From contig JAYEMH010000049.1 of NCBI GenBank assembly GCA_034717985.1, positions 1 through 6,639 of the forward strand: a stretch of DNA of 6,639 nucleotides, written 5' to 3'. This DNA is from JAYEMH01 sp034717985 [NCBI: Candidatus Ratteibacteria bacterium] (GTDB lineage: Bacteria > CAZDME01 > JAYEMH01). The position numbers were made by a program, and so were the translations under genes. Under the pieces are notes generated by a model, which was given only the letters and a program-made list of their open reading frames with translations, searched no databases and was not told where the DNA came from. Each line of letters opens with the position of its first letter. The first letter of the stretch is position 1. Positions 1 through 5,473 of this stretch are shown here, in pieces.

Positions 1-660
1 CATCGCTAAAATATATTCGTTCCAGACAGTTAATGAGTTGAATATTACCACTACCGCTATCGCCGGGCGGGCCAGCGGTAAAGCTACCCGCCAGTAAATT
101 CCAAATTTGGAACAGCCGTCAATCCGGGCCGCATCCTCTAAGTCCTCGGGGATTCGTTCAAAAAAAGTCTTGAATAAAAATATAGCTAAAGGCAGGCCCC
201 CGTTTATTAAAGGAAGGATATAGCCGATGCGGGTATTAGCCAGACCCAGTTTCATTAACAGAAGATAAAGAGCGATAATCGCTCCGGGAACCGGTATGAG
301 CATGGTGGCAATCAATAAAAAGAAAAAGAAATTTCTCCCCGGGAATTTCAACCGGGCTAAAGCATAGGCCGCCATCGAGCCGATAATAACAATGCCGGCG
401 ACTACTACGACGGTGTACAAAATGCTGTTAAAAAAATATGTCCCGAAATGTCCCTTTGTCCAGGCGATATAGTAATTTATAAAATTGAATTGCCGGGGGA
501 TTAAACTCATATCTTCGAAAATTGTCTGATTGGTTTTTAAACTGGCGGAAAGCGTCCAGACCAAGGGAAAAAGACAGGCTATGGCGACAACAAGCAAAAT
601 AATCTGGATGCCAAGCTGGTTCAAAAAACTTTTTATTTTATACTCTAAAGAAATCTTCAT
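1..660 (-). CDS. MalG-like sugar ABC transporter permease (partial, C-terminus outside window)
   Basis: This is the inner-membrane permease partner of a carbohydrate ABC importer of the CUT1 (MalG/UgpE-like) type. I translated it by hand: it opens with ATG at 660 (MKISLEYKIK), reads 220 codons without a stop and leaves the window at position 1. Hydrophobic segments lie near residues 17-39, 78-100, 110-134 and 146-165. The EAA loop that docks on the ATPase is clear at about 174-199 (EDAARIDGC, followed by LPLARP). The last visible residues, VWNEYILAM, match the conserved W-N-E-(F/Y) stretch of MalG proteins, so roughly 50-60 residues should be missing. An in-frame stop lies one codon upstream of the ATG, which fixes the start. 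No convincing Shine-Dalgarno sequence sits at normal distance; the leader is repeat-like sequence. It follows the MalF-like gene after an unusually long gap of about 310 bp. Family certain; sugar unknown. Confidence 0.93.
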   Translation of the reverse strand, partial: MKISLEYKIKSFLNQLGIQIILLVVAIACLFPLVWTLSASLKTNQTIFEDMSLIPRQFNFINYYIAWTKGHFGTYFFNSILYTVVVVAGIVIIGSMAAYALARLKFPGRNFFFFLLIATMLIPVPGAIIALYLLLMKLGLANTRIGYILPLINGGLPLAIFLFKTFFERIPEDLEDAARIDGCSKFGIYWRVALPLARPAIAVVVIFNSLTVWNEYILAM

Positions 661-696
661 TATTTAATTCGTGCCAATCCGTCCCTTTAAATCTAT

Positions 697-780
697 ACCA
701 CAGAGTCACAAAGACACCAAGCACACAAAGCTGTAATAAAACCATTCTTTTTTATCTCTTTGCGTCTCTATGCGCTGGTT
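697..780. repeat. Imperfect palindrome, CACAGAG / GCAAAGAG type
   Basis: The left arm CACAAAGACACCAAG (about 707-721) and the reverse complement of the right arm, CATAGAGACGCAAAG (about 758-772), agree at 11 of 15 positions. Most differences are transitions, which G-U pairs would tolerate on one strand. The A/T-rich loop lies at about 731-750. It lies upstream of the MalG-like start and would be transcribed in that gene's leader if the operon is read through. Its role is unknown; it is more likely a dispersed repeat than a regulatory site. Confidence 0.55.
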
Positions 781-855
781 AGATTCTTTTCCTGTGTTTA
801 TTTTTTCGTTTTTTTCTTTCCCCTTTTTTCCTTATTTTTTTGGCTCCCTATTAGC

Positions 856-875
856 GGGACGGGCATGCCCGTCCC
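856..875. repeat. Perfect 20-bp GC-rich palindrome
   Basis: GGGACGGGCA is followed directly by its exact reverse complement TGCCCGTCCC. The flanks add partial symmetry (TTAGC on the left, CCTACA on the right). It stands out as very GC-rich inside an AT-rich spacer. As RNA it could fold only with a few central bases sacrificed as a loop. No long U run follows immediately on either strand (the minus strand continues with GCTAATAGGG), so I do not call it an intrinsic terminator. It is best described as a short palindromic repeat. Confidence 0.8.
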
Positions 876-970
876 CTACATATTTTTTAATTCTTTTTAA
901 TCCTGTAAATCCTGTCAGAAACTTTCTATCTTTATTTTTGCATTTTTTTTCTTTTCTGTGGTTCGGGGTT

Positions 971-1882
971 TCAAAAATGAGGTTTGAATTTTCTGGAAAT
1001 TTTAATTTGAATTAACGAAAAGAAAAGAAGTATTAAACCGAAAAAAATGCCCTGGGAGCAGGCATAACCAAAACGCTGGTTGTTTAGAATATTGCTGATT
1101 ATCCGGGTAATCGGAACTTCGGTATGATATCCGGGACCGCCGCCAGTGGTGGCCACGATGATATCGTAAATCTGCATCGTGCCTAAAATGGTAAGAATAA
1201 GCACGACCACAAAAACCGGTATCATCAAAGGAAAAGTAATCTTTCGAAATGTATGCCATAAATTCGCGCCGTCAACCCGAGCCGCCTCATAAAGTGGACG
1301 CGGAATACTCTGGAGTCCAGCCAGCATTATCACAAATCCCCAGCCAAATCCTTTCCACATATGAACTATTGCCACCGCCGTTAAAGCTGATTCGGGCCGG
1401 GCTAACCAGGGACGGATTATTTCAGAAAAACCAACCAAACTCATAAAATGATTCAACAATCCGTGCTTGTCAAAAATCCAGGTCCAGATTAAACCAACCA
1501 CAATTCCCGATAAAACCGGCGGTAAATAAAAAACCACCCGGTAAAATTTCCCGCCTTTGATATCACGATCACAGGCCAGAGCCAGAATTAAAGCCAGGCC
1601 ATTCTGCACGGTTAGAGCTAACAAGGTAATATAGCCGGCCTGGCCCAGCGATTTCCACCAGATAGGATTGCTAAAAATGATATCTTTGTAATTCCATAAA
1701 CCAACAAACTTTTTGGCTATCCCGATGCCGCTCCAGCTAAAAAAACTAAGCCGGACCATACTCAAAAAGGGATAAATGCTAAGGACTACAAAAAGGGTTA
1801 AAGCCGGCAGAATAAAAAGGTAATTTGTTAACAGCGCCTTTAACTTGTATTTTCTGGAGATTTTTTTAGCGGGCTTCCGCAT
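971..1882 (-). CDS. MalF-like sugar ABC transporter permease
   Basis: This 303-residue integral membrane protein is the MalF/UgpA-type permease of a CUT1 carbohydrate importer, forming half of the transmembrane channel. A basic N-terminus (residues 1-16) precedes about six hydrophobic segments near 19-41, 83-105, 117-137, 167-190, 220-240 and 276-296. The EAA motif that contacts the ATPase is at about 198-222 (YEAARVDGANLW, then ITFPLMIP). The TTGGGPG turn at 245-251 is typical of MalF-like permeases. Length is normal for the shorter MalF homologues, which lack the large periplasmic loop of E. coli MalF. The ATG at 1882 lies inside the end of the binding-protein gene, giving a 17-bp overlap that suggests translational coupling. 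An AGGAG (complement of 1896-1900) sits 13 bases upstream, rather far for a ribosome binding site. Its partner permease follows only after the repeat-filled spacer. Confidence 0.95.
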   Translation of the reverse strand: MRKPAKKISRKYKLKALLTNYLFILPALTLFVVLSIYPFLSMVRLSFFSWSGIGIAKKFVGLWNYKDIIFSNPIWWKSLGQAGYITLLALTVQNGLALILALACDRDIKGGKFYRVVFYLPPVLSGIVVGLIWTWIFDKHGLLNHFMSLVGFSEIIRPWLARPESALTAVAIVHMWKGFGWGFVIMLAGLQSIPRPLYEAARVDGANLWHTFRKITFPLMIPVFVVVLILTILGTMQIYDIIVATTGGGPGYHTEVPITRIISNILNNQRFGYACSQGIFFGLILLFFSLIQIKISRKFKPHF

Positions 1883-3167
1883 CCTGCCTTTTTTTCTCCT
1901 CTCTTATCTTTACCTCTTGAATTTCTTTGGCTAACTGCCGGGGAGTCTTTTCTCCGATAACAATTGATTGAATCCCCTTGTTCATAGTTTCGCGGACTAA
2001 AGGAAATTCAGTTACCGGCCAGATGTTTGGATGGGTTACGATATCCATATCATTGGCAAATTCGGCCAGAATTGAGGGAATCGCCTCTAAACTTTTTTGA
2101 TTGGCCGGGAGATTGAGCGTCTTCTCTGACAGATAGGTCTGTTGAGGAGCGGCGGTCAGCCACTTAAGAAATTCAACCGCCTGTTTAGTTTTTGCGGATT
2201 TTTTATTAACCATAAAAGATGAACCGGCGCCGCCCCAGATACGCATCGAATTTTCATCAGAGATAAACGGGGGAGGAAAAACGCCATAATCCAATTCCGG
2301 ATTCATTTCTTTATAAACATTTACACACCAGGAACCGTTAAAAGCCATAGCGGCTTTTTCGGTGGCAAAAAGGCGTTCCGCGGTTTTGTTTACCATAATC
2401 ACAATACCGTCATATAACAAACCCGCATCTTCCATTGTTTTGAAAAGTGAAAACACCTTTATCCATTCCGGATCGGTATAAGGGACATCGCCTCGAAAGG
2501 TGGCGAAAACCTTTTCCTCACCCATTAAATTCATCGCCCAATCCAGGGTTAAAGATTCAATCATCCATATTTCTCCCCAGCCGCTGACAAAACCATCGAT
2601 GCCGGCCTTTTTTAATTTTTTGGCCACATTGATAAACTCCCACCAGCTTCTGGGCGGCTGCTCCGGATTCAGACCTGCCTTTTGGAAAAGCTTTTTGTTA
2701 TAGACCATCTGAATATTGGTAACATCCAGCGGCACCCCATAAATACCCGATTTTATTTCAAACCTATTTCCCGGTTCGAATTCGTTGACCGCTAAAGCTC
2801 GCGGGAAAAACCTATTGCGCCATTGGCCGACGTTGGCATTCATCTCATCGGTTAAATCAAGAACATAACCGGCTTTGACAAAAAGGGCAAAAACTTCTTT
2901 TTCCCCTAAGATTCCATAGATATCCGGGAGAGTATCCGTCTGAGCCGCCGCCTTTATTTTCTGAGAGTAGGCATCAGAAGGGGCATATAGACAAAATTTT
3001 GTTTTCACTCCGGTTATCTTTTCATATTTGTTACCAAGCTCCGCAAAGGTTTCCTGCCGGTCGGTCATCCAGTGCCAAACGACAATTTCCTCTTTAATCT
3101 CTGCTTTCTTCCGGCCGCACCCGCCGATAAGCAGTCCGAGAATTAAAAGTAGTATAATCTTTTTCAT
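1866..3167 (-). CDS. Extracellular sugar-binding lipoprotein of an ABC importer
   Basis: This 433-residue protein is a solute-binding protein of the extracellular family 1 type (MalE/UgpB-like), which captures a sugar or oligosaccharide outside the membrane and delivers it to the permeases encoded next. A lipoprotein signal is visible: MKK, a hydrophobic stretch at residues 4-14, then the lipobox LIGGC with the lipidated Cys at 17. Typical family stretches follow: LPDIYG (80-85), GIYGVPLDVTNIQMVYNKKL (141-160), AMAFNGSW (273-280) and WGGAGSSFMVNKKS (311-324). The C-terminus is highly charged (about 414-433, rich in Lys, Glu and Arg) and overlaps the MalF-like gene. The start is supported by a strong AGGGAGG site six bases upstream. 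Trp and aromatic residues are frequent, as is common in carbohydrate binders, but the ligand cannot be deduced. The family call is firm. Confidence 0.94.
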   Translation of the reverse strand: MKKIILLLILGLLIGGCGRKKAEIKEEIVVWHWMTDRQETFAELGNKYEKITGVKTKFCLYAPSDAYSQKIKAAAQTDTLPDIYGILGEKEVFALFVKAGYVLDLTDEMNANVGQWRNRFFPRALAVNEFEPGNRFEIKSGIYGVPLDVTNIQMVYNKKLFQKAGLNPEQPPRSWWEFINVAKKLKKAGIDGFVSGWGEIWMIESLTLDWAMNLMGEEKVFATFRGDVPYTDPEWIKVFSLFKTMEDAGLLYDGIVIMVNKTAERLFATEKAAMAFNGSWCVNVYKEMNPELDYGVFPPPFISDENSMRIWGGAGSSFMVNKKSAKTKQAVEFLKWLTAAPQQTYLSEKTLNLPANQKSLEAIPSILAEFANDMDIVTHPNIWPVTEFPLVRETMNKGIQSIVIGEKTPRQLAKEIQEVKIREEKKRQDAEAR

Positions 3168-3173
3168 TTTCTA

Positions 3174-3180
3174 CCTCCCT
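3174..3180 (-). promoter_or_regulatory. Strong ribosome binding site of the sugar-binding lipoprotein gene
   Basis: On the minus strand the sequence reads AGGGAGG, then TAGAAA, then ATG at 3167. This near-perfect Shine-Dalgarno match with a six-base spacer is the best in the window and fixes the start. The abundant binding protein of an importer often has stronger translation signals than its permeases, which fits here. Confidence 0.85.
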
Positions 3181-3186
3181 TTAGAT

Positions 3187-3250
3187 AGTTTACCGGTTCT
3201 CCGGTTTGCCAGTTCACCGGCGAACAGGCTAACGGGTTAACCAGTTAACA
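3187..3250. repeat. ACCGGTT-type imperfect palindrome between etfA and the lipoprotein gene
   Basis: The left arm (about 3188-3215: GTTTACCGGTTCTCCGGTTT and onward to GCCAGTTC) resembles the reverse complement of the right arm (about 3221-3248: GTTAACTGGTTAACCCGTTA and onward to GCCTGTTC) at roughly 20 of 28 positions, around a short centre ACCGGCG. Within each arm, GGTT-like and AACC-like units recur every 7-10 bases, so it is also a degenerate tandem repeat. It fills almost the whole 77-bp gap. The right arm reaches the etfA stop codon (3245-3247). Confidence 0.7.
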
Positions 3251-4435
3251 ATTTACTTCTTTTAATTTGTTTATCAACAGCGGCACGATTTCAAAAAGGT
3301 CGCCGACAAGGCCATAATTAGCCGCTTTAAAAATTGGCGCCTGGGGATCTTTATTTACCGCCACGATAATCTTAGAACTTTGCATACCGGCTAAATGCTG
3401 AATCTGGCCGGAGATTCCGCAGGCAATGTAGATATTCGGACAAACAGTTTTTCCCGTCTGGCCGACCTGATGAGAATAAGGTATCCAGCCGGCATCTACC
3501 ACACTGCGCGAAGCCCCAACAGCCCCGCCCAGGACTTTAGACAAATCTTCGATTAACTTAAAATTTTTGGCCTCGCCTAAACCGCGCCCCCCGGAAACAA
3601 TAATATTCGCTTCGGTCAGATTTACTTTTTGAGTCAGGTCTTCAACCATATTCAGCACTTTGGTTTCGCCCGAAATATCCAGCCCATCGATATTTTTCCT
3701 TATTATTCTGCCTTTCCGGTTTTTATCAAATTCGGCTTTTTTCATTACTTTATGACGAACGGTAGACATCTGGGGACGCTGCTCCGGGCAGATAATGGTA
3801 GCCATAATATTTCCCCCGAAAGCCGGCCGGGTTTGCAAAAGAATTTTCTTCTCCGGATTAACAGCTAAACCGGTGCAATCGGCGGTTAGCCCGGTTCTAA
3901 GACGGGCTGCTACCTTGGGAATCAGACTGCGCCCGATGGCGGTCGCCCCGGCCAGAAAAATCTCCGGCTTTTCTTCTTTTATCAAATGGACTAAAATTCT
4001 GCTAAAAGGTTCGTCCCGGAAACTTTCAAGTTCTTTATCTTCGGCTACAAAAACCTTATCGGCTCCATAACCAATAAGGCTGGAAGATAAAGAATCAACC
4101 TGACTGCCAATCAGCACCGCCGATAAATCCGAATTTAGCTCATCGGCTAATTTTCTTCCTTCTCCCAGGAGCTCATAAACAACCGGCATAATTTCTCCCC
4201 GGCGGGATTCAGCGAAAACCCAAACGCCTTTATAACTTTGCTTATCGGCAATTTCTTCCTTTTTAACATCCATGATAATCGCCCCAAATTTACAGGCTTC
4301 AACACAAGCGCCGCAAAGATTACACTGCGGCAGAATCCGCGCCTTCTTATCAACCATTTCAATCGCCCCGTATGGACAGGCCGAAAGGCACAGTTTACAT
4401 CCGGTGCATTTATCTTCAATTATTTTTATAGCCAC
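3245..4435 (-). CDS. etfA: Electron transfer flavoprotein alpha subunit with N-terminal 2[4Fe-4S] ferredoxin domain
   Basis: EtfA pairs with EtfB to shuttle electrons to or from acyl-CoA dehydrogenases through FAD. At 396 residues it is some 60 longer than plain EtfA because of an N-terminal ferredoxin domain: C10-x2-C13-x2-C16-x3-C20-P and C38-x2-C41-x2-C44-x3-C48, two complete [4Fe-4S] ligand sets. The second lacks the usual Pro after the last Cys (Lys49). The ETF alpha/beta nucleotide-binding fold starts near residue 69 (KGVWVFAE). The C-terminal FAD domain has GGRGLG (282-287), GASR (307-310), HQVGQTG (322-328) and the EtfA signature from I335 to N361 (IYIACGISGQIQH, then VAVN), followed by KDPQAPIF. 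The start is GTG, with GAGG seven bases upstream. EtfA proteins with such a ferredoxin domain are known in bifurcating systems, for example CarE of Acetobacterium and LctC-type lactate dehydrogenase ETFs. It follows etfB by 132 bp, occupied by a large palindrome. The stop codon lies in a repeat element. Confidence 0.96.
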   Translation of the reverse strand: MAIKIIEDKCTGCKLCLSACPYGAIEMVDKKARILPQCNLCGACVEACKFGAIIMDVKKEEIADKQSYKGVWVFAESRRGEIMPVVYELLGEGRKLADELNSDLSAVLIGSQVDSLSSSLIGYGADKVFVAEDKELESFRDEPFSRILVHLIKEEKPEIFLAGATAIGRSLIPKVAARLRTGLTADCTGLAVNPEKKILLQTRPAFGGNIMATIICPEQRPQMSTVRHKVMKKAEFDKNRKGRIIRKNIDGLDISGETKVLNMVEDLTQKVNLTEANIIVSGGRGLGEAKNFKLIEDLSKVLGGAVGASRSVVDAGWIPYSHQVGQTGKTVCPNIYIACGISGQIQHLAGMQSSKIIVAVNKDPQAPIFKAANYGLVGDLFEIVPLLINKLKEVNC

Positions 4436-4453
4436 AACCTATCCTCGTAAAAT

Positions 4454-4558
4454 AAAAAATCAGCGTAAAACGTAAAGCTGAAAATGTAAAACCATAATTC
4501 AAAATTTAAAACTTTTGAATTTTAAGCTATGGTTTTTCATTTTACGTTTTGATTTTTT
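4454..4558. repeat. 105-bp AT-rich palindromic element between etfB and etfA
   Basis: Four exact pairing blocks are nested: AAAAAATCA (4454-4462) with TGATTTTTT (4550-4558); AAAACGTAAA (4467-4476) with TTTACGTTTT (4541-4550, sharing one base with the first block); AAAACCATA (4488-4496) with TATGGTTTT (4528-4536); and TTCAAAA (4498-4504) with TTTTGAA (4513-4519), leaving an eight-base loop. The left arm carries extra short segments (GCGT at 4463 and about GCTGA at 4477), so the arms differ by small insertions. A transcript from either strand could form a long hairpin edged by a U run. Because it is AT-rich and lies inside an apparent operon, I call it a repeat rather than a terminator. Confidence 0.8.
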
Positions 4559-4567
4559 CGCTATTGT

Positions 4568-5359
4568 TTATACCATCTTCGTCTCTTTTAACTTCTCCGC
4601 TAATTTCTCCACCTGCTCCTCAGGAGTCCCTTCTATTATTTCCCCGTCAGTTCTCGCTTCAGGAGTAAATATCTTGATTACCAGAGTGGGAGAGCCGTCA
4701 AGACCGATTCTTTTTTCATCCAATTTTAAATCTGAAGCCGTCCATCTGATAATTTCCTCCTTTTTTGCCCGCAGCATCCCTTTAAACGAAGGAAGTCGGG
4801 GCTCATTTATTTCTTTAACCACAGTAATAAGTGCCGGCAAACTTGTTTCCACCACCTCATAACCCTCTTCGAGCATCCTTTCTACTCTGAGATATTTAGC
4901 CTCCGGTTTAATTTCTTCTATTTTCCGGACATAGGCAATATGCGGTATCCCTAAAGTTTCGGCAATTCCCGGGCCAACCTGGGCGGTGTCCCCATCCATA
5001 GCTTGCTTTCCGCAAATAATTAAATCGAATTGTCCGTATTTCTTTAAACCCTGAGCCAGGATATAGGAGGTAGCCAGGGTGTCGGAGCCGGCAACAGCTC
5101 TATCGCTAATTAAAATTCCGTCGTCAACACCTAAGGAAACTGCTTCCCGAAGAGCCGCCTCTGCCTGAGGCGGTCCCATACTAATGGCCGTAACCTTTCC
5201 CGTCATTTTTTCCTTGAGCCTTAAAGCCTCCTCCATGGCATAGGTGTCAAAAGGATTGATGATACCGGGAATGCCTTCCCGGATCAAGGTATTGGTTTCC
5301 TGATTAATCTTTACGTCCGCATTTTCCGGAACCTGTTTGATACAGACAACTATATTCAC
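4568..5359 (-). CDS. etfB: Electron transfer flavoprotein beta subunit
   Basis: EtfB forms the heterodimeric ETF with EtfA and binds a second nucleotide: AMP in classical ETFs, or the bifurcating FAD in bifurcating ones. The 263-residue length is normal. The N-terminus MNIVVCIKQVPE and NPFDTYAMEEALRLKE (35-50) are typical. Residues 86-99 (DRAVAGSDTLATSY) and 116-130 (CGKQAMDGDTAQVGP) belong to the nucleotide pocket. The reading DGDTAQVGP resembles clostridial and Acidaminococcus bifurcating ETFs as I recall them, not the DDDCNQTGQ form of mammalian AMP-binding ETF. EINEPRLPSFKGMLRAKK (183-200) is the ETF-beta signature and includes the loop that docks on the dehydrogenase. The start is GTG with AGGA eight bases upstream; no better start is apparent. 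It lies 114 bp after the acyl-CoA dehydrogenase gene. Confidence 0.96.
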   Translation of the reverse strand: MNIVVCIKQVPENADVKINQETNTLIREGIPGIINPFDTYAMEEALRLKEKMTGKVTAISMGPPQAEAALREAVSLGVDDGILISDRAVAGSDTLATSYILAQGLKKYGQFDLIICGKQAMDGDTAQVGPGIAETLGIPHIAYVRKIEEIKPEAKYLRVERMLEEGYEVVETSLPALITVVKEINEPRLPSFKGMLRAKKEEIIRWTASDLKLDEKRIGLDGSPTLVIKIFTPEARTDGEIIEGTPEEQVEKLAEKLKETKMV

Positions 5360-5386
5360 TTCTGAATTCCTATTAACTAATAGATA

Positions 5387-5473
5387 AGAAAGAAGGGAAA
5401 CGGCAGATGGGAAACGGAAAGCCTAATTTTTGTCTTTTACCATCTTCCTTCTTCCGTCTACCTTTTTCCTTTT
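5387..5473. repeat. Purine/pyrimidine-asymmetric imperfect palindrome between the dehydrogenase gene and etfB
   Basis: The left part (about 5387-5420) is almost all purine on the plus strand and contains GGGAAACGG twice (5395-5403 and 5409-5417). The right part (about 5434-5473) is almost all pyrimidine (CATCTTCCTTCTTCCGTCTA and onward). The reverse complement of the right part (GGTAGACGGAAGAAGGAAGA then TGG) resembles the left part, so a long imperfect hairpin is possible. It fills most of the 114-bp gap. No promoter was recognised here. Confidence 0.6.

Larger units (their letters stand above)
661..970. repeat. 310-bp non-coding spacer made of several different short repeat elements
   Basis: This gap separates the MalF-like and MalG-like permease genes and holds no credible gene. 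Read on the plus strand it contains, in order: an imperfect inverted repeat with arms at about 697-730 (ACCACAGAGTCACAAAGACA) and 750-780 (CTCTTTGCGTCTCTATGCG); a pyrimidine-rich stretch at about 781-845; a perfect 20-bp palindrome at 856-875; and the direct repeat AATCCTGTAAATCCTGTC at about 899-916. From memory, motifs of these kinds recur as intergenic repeats in many uncultured bacterial genomes; I could not check this here. An open frame of 81 codons on the plus strand (770-1015) is Phe/Pro-rich, simply reads through the repeats, and is not considered a gene. Confidence 0.75.

Noticed and set aside
661-970. Riboswitch or small RNA in the malF-malG gap
   Set aside because: The only structure seen is explained by inverted repeats and a short palindrome; no conserved riboswitch core was recognised.
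770-1015. Plus-strand open frame of 81 codons, Phe/Pro-rich
   Set aside because: It reads through the pyrimidine-rich spacer and repeat motifs, overlaps the end of the MalF-like gene, and has no domain-like sequence or ribosome binding site.
3028-3240. Plus-strand open frame of 70 codons
   Set aside because: It is antisense to the signal-peptide region of the binding lipoprotein and runs into the ACCGGTT-type repeat; no independent evidence.
3168-3244. Promoter in front of the binding lipoprotein gene
   Set aside because: A TATCTA sequence lies close to the start on the minus strand, but no -35 partner at normal spacing is visible and it is too near the ribosome binding site to be convincing.
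3187-3250. CRISPR-like array of short repeats
   Set aside because: The repeated units are 7-10 bases, degenerate and palindromic, without spacers of constant length; no cas gene is present.
4454-4567. Intrinsic terminator between etfB and etfA
   Set aside because: The hairpin is flanked by T runs on both strands, but its stem is AT-rich and interrupted, it is far longer than a normal terminator, and it lies between two subunit genes that must be expressed together.
4515-4862. Plus-strand open frame of 115 codons
   Set aside because: It is antisense to the 3' part of etfB, starts inside the palindromic element, and has low-complexity Ser/Phe-rich content; it is a shadow of the real gene.
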